Shown here one piece after another: positions 53,983-62,914 of a stretch of DNA of 63,024 nucleotides. The DNA is from Promethearchaeota archaeon Loki_b32. GTDB taxonomy: Archaea; Asgardarchaeota; Lokiarchaeia; Sigyniarchaeales; SOKP01. Under the pieces are notes generated by a model, which was given only the letters and a program-made list of their open reading frames with translations, did no database searches and was not told the DNA's origin. Where the stretch lies: the NCBI GenBank assembly GCA_005223125.1, contig NJBH01000021.1, positions 1 through 63,024 of the forward strand, read 5' to 3'. Positions within the stretch are counted from its first letter, which is position 1. The number at the start of each line of letters is the position of its first letter. The position numbers and the translations under genes were made by a program.

Positions 53983-54516
53983 ATGTCGATCGATAAATGG
54001 ATCTCCGATAAAGATTCTAAGGAAGAGAGAATTAAAAGAGAGAAAGCTTTTAAGCAACTTTCAAAGGAAGAAGTCCAGGAGTTAAAAAAAACTAAAATTC
54101 GAGATATTGTTAAAAAAGAAGAACAAAAAACTGGTGAAGATTCAGAAAGGGAAAAATTAATACATGGTATAAATGAATTTAAAAATTGGTTAAACCAGAG
54201 AACTTATCTAAAAGGAGATATCGATAAAATCGAAACATGGATTAAAAATCTTTATTTAACAGTCAAACTTGACTCTGAGCAGAAGTCTAAACTAGCGTTA
54301 TCTAATGAAAAAAAGAAAATTGTTGAAAAATATAAAGAAATTCCACCAACATTTTTGGATGAAAAAACAAGAGTAGCCTTAAACAAACTTTTACGTGGTA
54401 CAAAAAGAACTAATTCAGATACATATTATTTAAGAAAGTTGAAAAGAAATATTCAAGAAAAGCTAAAGGAAGCAGAATATTATAAGCTTTTAAGTGAAAT
54501 ATTAAAGATATTTTGA
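53983..54516 (+). CDS. Charged helical protein of unknown function
   Basis: Start at ATG 53983 (MSIDKWISDKDSKEERIKRE); an earlier ATG at 53971 is possible. About 177 residues, strongly charged and helical throughout (AFKQLSKEEVQELKKTKIRD; FKNWLNQRTYLKGDIDKIET; RKLKRNIQEKLKEAEYYKLL). No cysteines, membrane helix or recognised motif. Probably a soluble coiled-coil or nucleic-acid-associated protein. 86 bp upstream of the nucleotidyltransferase gene in the same direction. Confidence 0.6.
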   Translation: MSIDKWISDKDSKEERIKREKAFKQLSKEEVQELKKTKIRDIVKKEEQKTGEDSEREKLIHGINEFKNWLNQRTYLKGDIDKIETWIKNLYLTVKLDSEQKSKLALSNEKKKIVEKYKEIPPTFLDEKTRVALNKLLRGTKRTNSDTYYLRKLKRNIQEKLKEAEYYKLLSEILKIF

Positions 54517-54602
54517 AATTACCAGAAAAATTCAAAATACTTTTTATTTTATAGAATTTTATATCTTCTATATTAAAAATTAGACTTCTCTTGAATTAAT
54601 AT

Positions 54603-55691
54603 ATGTGGCTTATTTGTCCTATTGCTGGCGTTGGCAAAAGATTGCAACCTTTTACCTATTCTAAGCCAAAAGCCTTCATAAAAATAGCAGGAAAACGGTT
54701 AATTGATCATATTTTAATAAAACTGAAAAGTTCTTTTCCAAAAGGAACAAATATCTGTTTTATTGTTGGTTATAAAAAAAGACAGATAACTGAATACCTT
54801 AAAAAAAATCATTCAGATTATTTTAATCTTCATTTTATAGAACAGAAACCATTAGGATATGAGGCAGATACACCATATTTTAGTGGTCTTGGAGATGCTA
54901 TATTATTAACTAAAAGTCTTACTGAAAATGATGACTGTTTTATATTTTTGAGTGATAGGCTTCCATTAGAAGATTATTCACAAATCTTATTAAATTTTCA
55001 TCAAGATATTTGTGATGGTGTAATTAATGTTAAGCAGGTTGAGAATCCACAATTTTATGGTGTAATTGAATTAGATGAAAATGGAACTGTTAAAAGTATT
55101 GTTGAGAAACCTAAAAATCCTAAATCTAATTATGCCGTATCTGGGGCATATTTGTTTGGAATGAATATGACACCACGATTATTTGAGTTATTAGAGAAAC
55201 AAAATAAGATACCACTAGAAAATGGGCAAGAACATGCCATCACACCTATCATACAGCAATTAATTGAAGAAGGTTTTAAATTAAAAATAAATGAAATGAA
55301 AAAAGAGATATTAGATTTTGGCCGACCTGAAAGCTTAATAGCCGGCAATCGTCTTTTACTAGCAGAAGTTAAAATACAGGATCCCACTTATGAAAAATTG
55401 TATCAATCTGGTAATATAGTTGATTCGAAAATCGTTCCTCCTGTTCTCATTGGTGAGAATACCAAAATAATTGATTCAGTTATAGGTCCAAATGTCTCTA
55501 TTGGAGATAATGTAGTTTTAGAAAAATGTATTTTATCTGAATCCGTTATTGGAGATGGAGCAAACTTGAAAAAAATAATTTCTTCAGTGAGTATTGTTGG
55601 TGATTATACAATTTTAGAGGATTTAATTAAGAAAAGCATTACTATTGGAGATTCATCATATATTACTACTTCTAATATGAAATCTTTTTAG
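54603..55691 (+). CDS. NDP-sugar nucleotidyltransferase with left-handed beta-helix C-terminus
   Basis: 362 residues. The N-terminal transferase domain has the glycine-rich loop (CPIAGVGKRLQPFTYSKPKA, where Lys contacts the nucleotide phosphate), a DRLPLED metal site and VIELDENGTVKSIVEKPKNP. The C-terminal ~100 residues have hexapeptide-like rungs (VIGPNVSIGDNVVLEKCILS; SVSIVGDYTILEDLI). The layout is that of GlmU/glucose-1-phosphate thymidylyltransferase-like enzymes, which join a sugar-1-phosphate to NTP for glycan synthesis. The sugar is not defined. Confidence 0.9.
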   Translation: MWLICPIAGVGKRLQPFTYSKPKAFIKIAGKRLIDHILIKLKSSFPKGTNICFIVGYKKRQITEYLKKNHSDYFNLHFIEQKPLGYEADTPYFSGLGDAILLTKSLTENDDCFIFLSDRLPLEDYSQILLNFHQDICDGVINVKQVENPQFYGVIELDENGTVKSIVEKPKNPKSNYAVSGAYLFGMNMTPRLFELLEKQNKIPLENGQEHAITPIIQQLIEEGFKLKINEMKKEILDFGRPESLIAGNRLLLAEVKIQDPTYEKLYQSGNIVDSKIVPPVLIGENTKIIDSVIGPNVSIGDNVVLEKCILSESVIGDGANLKKIISSVSIVGDYTILEDLIKKSITIGDSSYITTSNMKSF

Positions 55692-55711
55692 AATTTAAAA
55701 AAAAAAGGAAT

Positions 55712-57133
55712 TTAATCAAATTTTGGTTTTTTATCTTGCCAAGGAGAAATTTCTTCAAAAGCTTTAGATACTTGAAGTACAGTTAAATCATCAAATCTTT
55801 TTCCAATTATTTGCATACCAATCGGTAAACCCCCACTCGACCAGCCACAAGGAATTGAGGCTGCAGGATTACCAATTAAATTAACAGGGAATGAAAATGC
55901 TTGCCATGCTGTAGGCGAGACATTTTTTTCATTTATTTTAGTGGGAAAACTTATTCCAATGTCAAATGCAGGTATCGCAGTTGTAGGTGTTATTAGAATA
56001 TCATAATCCTTGAATACCTTATAGAAACCCTCATAAACTGCTTTTCTCGCTTTCATAGAAGTAATTATAGCCATTCCATCATACCCCAATCCACCCTCAA
56101 CCATTTTAAGTAGTGCGGGATCTATTTTGTCCCGCCATTCTTTTAATTTTGGTTTTAAACTAAATGCAATTTCTGAAGTCCATATCGTATAAAATGGTAA
56201 TTCTGGTTTTCTAAGCCTCATTTTAACGTGTTCTGGTTCCCATCCATATTTAGTGAACTTCTCTAGAGCACTAAGAATTGCCTTTTCAACTTCAGAGTCA
56301 ATTACTTTAGCATATCCCATATTTAGTGAGTAGGCTATTTTTAATTTTTCTGGTTTCTCATCAGTTCGTTCAAAATAGCTGATTTTATCACTTGGAAGGG
56401 AATATCTATATCCTTCAAAAGGTCCTTTCATCACATCTAACATTAGAGCCGCGTCTTTCACATATCGAGTAAGGGGTCCTACAGCTTCTAATGTATGAGC
56501 AAAAATATATTCTTTAGGGTAAACTGGGACCCTTCCAAAGGTAGGTTTTATCCCATAAATACCATTCAAACAAGCTGGGATTCTTATTGAACCTCCACCG
56601 TCAGATCCTTGAGCTAAAGGACTAATTCCTGAGGCAACCGCAGCTGCCGCTCCTCCACTTGAGCCTCCACAAGTTTTATTCAGATTCCATGGATTATAAG
56701 TTTCACCAAAAATAGCATTATCCGTAACGCCTTTAAATCCGAATTCGGGAGTATTAGTCTTTCCTAAAATTACACAACCTGCATCTTTCAATCTTGTAAC
56801 ATACACACTATCTTCATTAGGGATAAAATTTTCATAAATTTTTGAACCAAATGTGGTCCGTATCCCCTTAGTCAAGGATAAATCTTTTATAGATATTGGA
56901 ATACCATTAATTATACCCCCTTCACTGCTTTTTACAGAATTATCAGCATTTTTCGCCATTTCTCTTGCTAAATCAAAAGTCAGTGTACAGTATGCATTCA
57001 ATTTAGGGTTGATTTCCTCAATCCTTTCTATTATGACCTCTGTGATTTCTACTGAACTTAATTCTTGTGTTTTTATTTTCTCTGCCATTTCATAGGCAGA
57101 CATATAACAAATATCTTCTTTATTCATCTTCAT
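55712..57133 (-). CDS. Amidase signature enzyme
   Basis: 473 residues with the Ser-cisSer-Lys triad: Lys in GIPISIKDLSLTKGI, the Gly/Ser motif KTCGGSSGGAAAAVASG, and QGSDGGGSIRIPACLNG with the catalytic Ser. The C-terminal PAASIPCGWSSGGLPIGMQI is typical of the family. These enzymes hydrolyse amides; GatA is a special case, but no GatB or GatC is adjacent and this is probably a general amidase. It converges with the nucleotidyltransferase gene. Confidence 0.92.
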   Translation of the reverse strand: MKMNKEDICYMSAYEMAEKIKTQELSSVEITEVIIERIEEINPKLNAYCTLTFDLAREMAKNADNSVKSSEGGIINGIPISIKDLSLTKGIRTTFGSKIYENFIPNEDSVYVTRLKDAGCVILGKTNTPEFGFKGVTDNAIFGETYNPWNLNKTCGGSSGGAAAAVASGISPLAQGSDGGGSIRIPACLNGIYGIKPTFGRVPVYPKEYIFAHTLEAVGPLTRYVKDAALMLDVMKGPFEGYRYSLPSDKISYFERTDEKPEKLKIAYSLNMGYAKVIDSEVEKAILSALEKFTKYGWEPEHVKMRLRKPELPFYTIWTSEIAFSLKPKLKEWRDKIDPALLKMVEGGLGYDGMAIITSMKARKAVYEGFYKVFKDYDILITPTTAIPAFDIGISFPTKINEKNVSPTAWQAFSFPVNLIGNPAASIPCGWSSGGLPIGMQIIGKRFDDLTVLQVSKAFEEISPWQDKKPKFD

Positions 57134-57241
57134 TTTCCTTTTTAATATTTATAATAGGATAAATTGTGATATTAAATAATATAAAAATTTCTCTTTAAAA
57201 TAAGGATCTAGAAAATTAATTTTTTTCATTTTTAATTTATC

Positions 57242-57649
57242 TTAAAATTTAAAATCAGATTGCCACTTTTTATAGCCAATTTGCCATAACTTCAATCGAG
57301 GTTTATTCACTTTATTATCCAATTCAATCCCAGGTTTAGGATTATTCATCAACTCACGGTAGCGAAAATAATATTCATTTGCACTTGGATTCTCTCTAAT
57401 TAAATCCAAGATTGCTTTTTCAGTGAAATATAAAATCAAATCTGGTTTAATTCCTGGATTTTCTTTTGTCATCTCTAAATGATTTTCATCTTTTTTATAT
57501 AAAAAATAGTGTAATTTAGTGATTTCTTCGTATGTAGAATATTCAGTAATTAAATACTCCCAACAAGCATTAATTTTAAGATGTCTCATTAAATCTGAAT
57601 TATTTGGAAAATAAGATTTCAATTTATGATACAATTCTTCGGGCTCCAT
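57242..57649 (-). CDS. Small SCP2-like lipid-carrier protein (1)
   Basis: 135 residues. The region GIKPDLILYFTEKAILDLIR, then SANEYYFRYRELMNNPKPGI and RLKLWQIGYKKWQ, resembles the SCP2 sterol/lipid-binding fold. No membrane helix. It follows the aldehyde dehydrogenase after 12 bp, last of the four-gene operon. Together with the sibling at 59205 it suggests a protein-bound hydrophobic substrate. The fold is inferred by eye. Confidence 0.6.
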   Translation of the reverse strand: MEPEELYHKLKSYFPNNSDLMRHLKINACWEYLITEYSTYEEITKLHYFLYKKDENHLEMTKENPGIKPDLILYFTEKAILDLIRENPSANEYYFRYRELMNNPKPGIELDNKVNKPRLKLWQIGYKKWQSDFKF

Positions 57650-57661
57650 CGCAAATTAGAC

Positions 57662-59155
57662 TTATTTTATTTTTTCTAAATTCAGCGGTGTACCATCATA
57701 AATATATTTTCCATAAACTAATTCCTGAGGATAATATTTACAACCTGCGGGATAAGCAGAATCTTTAATTCCGCCTAATGAAACTGTAATGTCTACAAGC
57801 ATAGGTCTTGCGTTAATATAAATGTTTGCAGCTTCTAATTGATTCTTAAAAACATCAATATTTTTTAAATTAGAAGTGTAAACTACTGCTCTCATACCGT
57901 AATTACTCGCATTTGCTAACCTTATTGCATCTTTCATGTCTTTAGCTTTAGTAACAGATCGAACTGGTCCAAAAGCCTCTTCTCGCCATAAAAATGGAGC
58001 TTTAGTTAGATCTTCACACAATTCAGGTTTTATTTCTACCAAAGTAGGCTTGTAAAATAACCCATAATCTTCACCAGTATCGATCTTATCACCACCTGTA
58101 TATATTTTGGCATTGTATTTCTTTGCATCTTCTACCATTACCTCCATCATCATCAAGATTCTCCTACTTCCCAACGGCCCGATATCCACATCTGGATCGG
58201 TTGGATCTCCGTATTTTAACTTTTCAATTTCTTTTATAAGACATTCTATATATTCATCATATATATCTTGGTGGATTATAATTCGCTTCATTGAAAAACA
58301 TTGTTGTCCAGAATTAGTATAACTAGCCATGACATTCCATTTTGCTACTTTTTCTAAATTTACGTCATCCATAACTATACCTGCATCGTTACCAGCACAT
58401 TCGAAAAAAAAGTTTTTAAATGGCTGAGTATACATAGCAACACCCATTGATTTATCAACAGTCTTTTTTAGGAATCTACCATAACGTACTAAGATATCTT
58501 TTGCCGTATGAGACGATGTAATCGTCATTATAGTTTTAATTAAGGGGGATTTGAGGAATTCATCTACGGCCCATTCTCCAGGAGCTATAACTATATTTAA
58601 GGCTTCAAGACCAGGTAAATTCATTTCTTCCATCATAGAATAAGCTTCTAACATAGTTAGAGGACATGCTGTAGATGGTTTCACTATAGCCCCGTTTCCA
58701 ACTAAATAGTTTGCACCCAATTGATAGAGGGGTAGACTTAGTGGAGTGTTACGAGGAGAAATACAGGCGGCCATACCATGTGGGATATATCTAATTTTGA
58801 CGAGTTGTTCTCCTTCTATACTTGTTAAAGATTTTTCTTCTAAGAACTGGTAATACCAATCACAAAATTTAAAACCGGTCATTACAATGTTTAGTTCCCA
58901 TTCAGAATACTTGATTGGTAACCCACCTTCTGCAACAACCAAATCCTTCAATTGGGCTTTTTTAAAACGCAATTTAGTAGCAAATTTAGAAAGAAGTTGA
59001 GAACGTTCAAAAAAATCCATTTCTTTTAATAGATGTTCATTCCTATGTGCTTTTTTTATTTTTGCACGAACTGTTTCCGGTGTGTCGGCTGGTATAGTTC
59101 TTATAACCTCACCGGTGTATTTATTTTTAATTTCTAATTCTTGTGATTTTGACAT
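57662..59155 (-). CDS. Aldehyde dehydrogenase
   Basis: 497 residues of the ALDH superfamily. The Rossmann region is IPHGMAACISPRNTPLSLPL, the general-base Glu lies in FFECAGNDAGIVMDD, the catalytic Cys is in NSGQQCFSMKRIII, and the late ALDH motif is FLWREEAFGPVRSV. It oxidises an aldehyde to acid (or acyl-CoA) with NAD(P). It is flanked in a tight operon by SCP2-like proteins and a 3-beta-HSD-like dehydrogenase, so a hydrophobic aldehyde is likely. Confidence 0.93.
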   Translation of the reverse strand: MSKSQELEIKNKYTGEVIRTIPADTPETVRAKIKKAHRNEHLLKEMDFFERSQLLSKFATKLRFKKAQLKDLVVAEGGLPIKYSEWELNIVMTGFKFCDWYYQFLEEKSLTSIEGEQLVKIRYIPHGMAACISPRNTPLSLPLYQLGANYLVGNGAIVKPSTACPLTMLEAYSMMEEMNLPGLEALNIVIAPGEWAVDEFLKSPLIKTIMTITSSHTAKDILVRYGRFLKKTVDKSMGVAMYTQPFKNFFFECAGNDAGIVMDDVNLEKVAKWNVMASYTNSGQQCFSMKRIIIHQDIYDEYIECLIKEIEKLKYGDPTDPDVDIGPLGSRRILMMMEVMVEDAKKYNAKIYTGGDKIDTGEDYGLFYKPTLVEIKPELCEDLTKAPFLWREEAFGPVRSVTKAKDMKDAIRLANASNYGMRAVVYTSNLKNIDVFKNQLEAANIYINARPMLVDITVSLGGIKDSAYPAGCKYYPQELVYGKYIYDGTPLNLEKIK

Positions 59156-59204
59156 AATTCTTATTCAGTTTTTTAATTATAATTTAAAAGAAAAAGTTTA
59201 ATTC

Positions 59205-59672
59205 TTATTTATCGTCGTCATCTTCGAGGATACCAGCAGTTTTAGCAAATCTTCCATAACCCATATTAATTAAGGTTTGTGTTCTTTTGTGCAAGACAAA
59301 ATCAATCCATCCCTTTTTCTCATCTGGATTATTATAAAAAGATCCAAGAAGTTTTGCATATTCCTCTTTTGTTTTTGTTTGGATTAATTTTTCAATAGCA
59401 TCTATTGATAGTGCGAGTTCTAGATCTGAATCAACAGCGCACCCTGGTTTTATTTCAATACCATTTCCATTTCTATACACATTAAAGATATCCACAGGAG
59501 ATTCTTTAATATAGGATTCAAGTGAATCATAAAGAGCAAAATCAAAATCTGACCCAAAAATAAGATCAGAAAAAATCTCAGGATATTGTGACAGAAATGT
59601 GGTGTATTTTCTGGCTATTTCTGTCTTATATGCTTTTTTATCTATAATTTGACTCGTTAATTCTTCTTCCAA
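59205..59672 (-). CDS. Small SCP2-like lipid-carrier protein (2)
   Basis: 155 residues. Residues ~70-150 (NGIEIKPGCAVDSDLELALS; AIEKLIQTKTKEEYAKLLGS; INMGYGRFAKTAGIL) resemble an SCP2-type domain; the front part is helical. No membrane helix. It begins 4 bp after the epimerase stop and precedes the aldehyde dehydrogenase. The pairing of two carriers with redox enzymes is unusual. Fold inferred by eye. Confidence 0.6.
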   Translation of the reverse strand: MEEELTSQIIDKKAYKTEIARKYTTFLSQYPEIFSDLIFGSDFDFALYDSLESYIKESPVDIFNVYRNGNGIEIKPGCAVDSDLELALSIDAIEKLIQTKTKEEYAKLLGSFYNNPDEKKGWIDFVLHKRTQTLINMGYGRFAKTAGILEDDDDK

Positions 59673-59676
59673 AATT

Positions 59677-60711
59677 TTAACACATCCTTATTCCTATTTT
59701 TTTTTTATTTTTTCCATTGATTTTAATAAAATCCTTATACCATTCGACAGTGTTCATCAAACCTTCACGAATAGGAGTGATTTGGTATCCCAATTTTTCA
59801 ATCGCACTTTTTGAAGTAAAGGCCCAATTGTATTTCATTCCTATAATCATATCAGGAGTTATATAAGGGATTCTTTTTTTTGATATGTTTGCTTTAAATC
59901 TACAAAATCGTCCATATAGAAGTCCTGCCCACATTGGAAGCTTTCTAGGCTTTTTAACTTCAGCTAATTCAGCAATTAAATTAAGAAATTCTACTATTTT
60001 TATATTTTCACCACCTAAAACAAAACCTTGCCCAATTAAGTCCTCTCTATCAATAACACTAATCATTCCATTAATAACATCATCAAAATATGACATACAA
60101 AAGAGTGATTCCCCATTCCCAGGAAGCCCTAAAAATTGCCCTGCTACGATATCGAACACCATCTCACCATATATATTGAAATCCCCAGGACCATACACAA
60201 ATCCAGGATAAAATATTACGGTTTTAAGACCCTTTTCAATATATTCGTTTATTTTTTCACGTCCAAGAAATTTAGTTCTTTCATATTCATTAATAAAGAA
60301 GTCAGCATGAGGAAAGGATTCGTCTGTTGGTTCCGTGCTATTTTTTGGATTTGTGCCAAGTGCTCCAAAAGAACTCATATAAAATAGAACTAAATTATTC
60401 TTTAGAGCTACTTCTGCAATATTTTCTGTTCCCTGAACATTTATGTCGTAAAAATCTTTTTTATCTTTTGCCCAAACTTGAACTTGTCCTGCTAGATGAT
60501 AAATAATTTGAACACCATTTATTGCATCATATAAGCTATCGATATCCCGAACATCACCAACAATATATTCAATATTTTTAAGCTCTTGGAAAGGTGTTAT
60601 ATCACTCGTATCTCGTATTAATAGTTTTAAGTTATGTCCTAAACTTTGTAGCTTTTTTACTAAAGGAACTCCAATAAAACCCGTACCACCAGTTATTAAT
60701 ATAGTTGCCAT
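59677..60711 (-). CDS. NAD(P)-dependent epimerase/3-beta-HSD-like short-chain dehydrogenase
   Basis: 344 residues. NAD(P)-binding ITGGTGFIGVPLVKKLQ (GxxGxxG) at the N-terminus, YIVGDVRDIDSLYDAINGVQ, catalytic YERTK (YxxxK) in FFINEYERTKFLGRE, and YPGFVYGPGDFNIYG. The pattern fits extended SDRs such as 3-beta-hydroxysteroid, dihydroflavonol or nucleoside-sugar enzymes. First gene of the four-gene operon with the SCP2-like proteins and ALDH, favouring a lipid alcohol or ketone. Confidence 0.9.
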   Translation of the reverse strand: MATILITGGTGFIGVPLVKKLQSLGHNLKLLIRDTSDITPFQELKNIEYIVGDVRDIDSLYDAINGVQIIYHLAGQVQVWAKDKKDFYDINVQGTENIAEVALKNNLVLFYMSSFGALGTNPKNSTEPTDESFPHADFFINEYERTKFLGREKINEYIEKGLKTVIFYPGFVYGPGDFNIYGEMVFDIVAGQFLGLPGNGESLFCMSYFDDVINGMISVIDREDLIGQGFVLGGENIKIVEFLNLIAELAEVKKPRKLPMWAGLLYGRFCRFKANISKKRIPYITPDMIIGMKYNWAFTSKSAIEKLGYQITPIREGLMNTVEWYKDFIKINGKNKKKIGIRMC

Positions 60712-60938
60712 GACTAGAATGCTAATGCAATAAAAAGAAATTTTAAAATATTAAAAGGTTACATCGTATTAAAGTTAGATCTTAGAGATGTATAGGTTTT
60801 ATACCTTTTAATATTAGGAAACCTCGGAATAAATCTTAATATATTTTATTGTCAATTTCAGAAGGCATTTATTAAAGAAATTCAATTATTATATCTTAGA
60901 TCTTCCATAATTTTAACAAAAAGGTTAATGAATATAGA

Positions 60939-61496
60939 TTGAAAAAGAAACAAAAGAATTTTGAGAAATTTCATTCACAATTAGATTTACCATTTTTAGA
61001 GACAGATAATGAATTTATAAAAGAGATATTTCAAACTCTTGAGTTTGAATTTGGCTTGAAAAGTAACTCAAAACAAAAATTGATTGATTTAGGGGTAGGA
61101 AATGGAACCATTGTGATTTTTTCTGCTTTAAATCATAATATTAAATCCTATGGAATTGAAATTAATCAGAAATTAATCAATGAGGCAAAAATCCGAATAA
61201 AATCATTGAAAAAAGAAGGTAATTATAAAAAGAAACTTTTTAAAAAAATAAAAATTAAGCAGGGAGATTTTTATTTACTTAATTTAAAATTTTATGATTT
61301 TATTTATATCTATTCTTTACCTACGATGCAGAGATATCTTAAACATGTATTTAATACAGCAAAAAAAAATGCAGTTATTATTTCTTTTAAATATCAACTA
61401 AAAAATTTTAATTCTATATTTACGCTTCAAAAAAGATTAATCCTTAATAAAAATAAAAAAGAATTTAGCACGTTTTTTTATAAAAAAATTTCATAA
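60939..61496 (+). CDS. SAM-dependent methyltransferase-like protein
   Basis: 185 residues from TTG 60939 (an ATG at 60927 runs straight into a stop). Motif I is LIDLGVGNGTIVIFSA, followed by the acidic YGIEIN, and motif IV-like QGDFYLLNLKFYDFIYIYSL. The sequence is consistent with a small class I methyltransferase of the FAM173/ATPSCKMT-like lysine-methyltransferase sort. It lacks a long C-terminal domain. Substrate unknown. Confidence 0.75.
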   Translation: MKKKQKNFEKFHSQLDLPFLETDNEFIKEIFQTLEFEFGLKSNSKQKLIDLGVGNGTIVIFSALNHNIKSYGIEINQKLINEAKIRIKSLKKEGNYKKKLFKKIKIKQGDFYLLNLKFYDFIYIYSLPTMQRYLKHVFNTAKKNAVIISFKYQLKNFNSIFTLQKRLILNKNKKEFSTFFYKKIS

Positions 61497-61661
61497 AATC
61501 GAGAGTATTACCAGCGAAATTCTAACTTAAAAGTAATATTTCTACAAATAATATATGCTTTTAATACAGCAAAAAATATAATTATAAATAAAATCAAAAT
61601 AAATAAATATATAATTTTAAAAATTGAATAATTTATGCTATAAAATAAGGTGTAATATGAA

Positions 61662-62363
61662 ATGGTAATTCATTTTGAAGGTATATTAGATGGAACAACG
61701 GCAACTTTAATTATTCTTTCTTCAACGATTTTTGGGTTATTATCATTATATAAATCAATAAAATTAAAGGCTAAACTTCTTACTATAGCAGCATTGATGA
61801 TGTTTTTTGTTGGCTGTTTATGGTTAGGACCAACAGTAGATTTTTTTATGGTTTTATTGTCGGGGGAGAATATTAGTCCAATTGAAGTGTATTCCTTATT
61901 AAGTTATCTTTGGGTTGCTCCCGCGTTGATTTTCGCGATTTGGCTTGGTGGTGAGCTAATTTTTCCGAAAAGAAAATGGATTTTCGTTGGGATTTTTATA
62001 GTCTTAGGAGTAATCTTTGAATACTTTTTATGGTTTCAAACAGATGCTTCATTTACATGGGAATTAGTAAATCCAGGTGAAGATTTAATAGATGCTCATT
62101 TTGTACGAACTCATCCAACATTTTTAATGATTGCTGTTTTTCTAGTATCCGCACTTGTGTTTTTAGGTATTGGTTTTGCAATAAAGGCGAAGCAATCAAC
62201 AGGACAATTGAGAAGAAAATTTACGTATTTGTCTATAGGAAATATAATATTTGTATTATGCGGTGCTTTAGATTCAATTCTTACAATACCTCTTGCTATA
62301 GGGGTTGTTAGAATCGTAATGGCTACGTTTGCTTTATGGATGTATTTGGGTTTGAAAACCTAA
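61662..62363 (+). CDS. Polytopic membrane protein (seven predicted helices)
   Basis: 233 residues with about seven hydrophobic helices (TATLIILSSTIFGLLSLYKS; LLTIAALMMFFVGCLWLGP; YLWVAPALIFAIWLGGELIF; WIFVGIFIVLGVIFEYFLWF; FLMIAVFLVSALVFLGIGFA; a late ISLG..LCGALDSILTIP pair) and short loops. No known transporter motif. The layout recalls Asgard 7-helix proteins of unknown function. Confidence 0.75.
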   Translation: MVIHFEGILDGTTATLIILSSTIFGLLSLYKSIKLKAKLLTIAALMMFFVGCLWLGPTVDFFMVLLSGENISPIEVYSLLSYLWVAPALIFAIWLGGELIFPKRKWIFVGIFIVLGVIFEYFLWFQTDASFTWELVNPGEDLIDAHFVRTHPTFLMIAVFLVSALVFLGIGFAIKAKQSTGQLRRKFTYLSIGNIIFVLCGALDSILTIPLAIGVVRIVMATFALWMYLGLKT

Positions 62364-62434
62364 AAGAGTTTAATTAATTTTTCTTTTCTTTTTTTTATTT
62401 TTTATATCATTCAATAACCGTAGTCCATAAAGAA

Positions 62435-62914
62435 TCAAGCTTCATTAAGTTTTATAACGAGTTCTTTCAAATACAATTTCATGAAATATCTTTGATTATT
62501 ACAAAAATCAAGTTTCTGTATATTATTCAATTCCGGGCAATTAGATAAAATCGAGTGGATATCATTTGATATGGCTAGATATTCATTTTTAGAGTCGTTT
62601 AAATCATAATCCAATGTTTTAAATTTATTATTATGAATTTTCTCAATACTGAATTCCTTCTGTTCAGTATAATTCTCAATTGAAAGATTATTTTTATATT
62701 CACTGAGAGAAGAAATTAATAATTCTGAAATGTAACTAAAAGATTCTTGAGAGTTTATATGGTTAAATAACTCCGAGACAAGTTCAGTAATTACATTATT
62801 ATTTTTATTTTGAAGTCTGTTTTCATTGAAATTTTCTCTTTTTAATAGTGTTGGATTTTTTTCTGATGCTATTTCAGTATGTTCTTTATTAATAAAGCCT
62901 TTTGAAATTATATT
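62435..62914 (-). pseudogene. Open reading frame of ~159 codons without a start codon
   Basis: The minus strand is open for 159 codons (62435-62914) between TGA stops: SKGFINKEHTEIASEKNPTL, then ITELVSELFNHINSQESFSY, then FKTLDYDLNDSKNEYLAISN and a final MKLYLKELVIKLNEA. Such a length is unlikely by chance in AT-rich DNA. No ATG, GTG or TTG precedes the coding body. An ATG in another frame at about 62918 (MKYNFKR) would join it by a frameshift. Probably a damaged or frameshifted gene of unknown family. Confidence 0.5.

Noticed and set aside
55712-57133. Amidase as GatA of the tRNA amidotransferase
   Set aside because: No GatB or GatC nearby, and the archaeal route normally uses GatDE for Gln; the general amidase call is safer.
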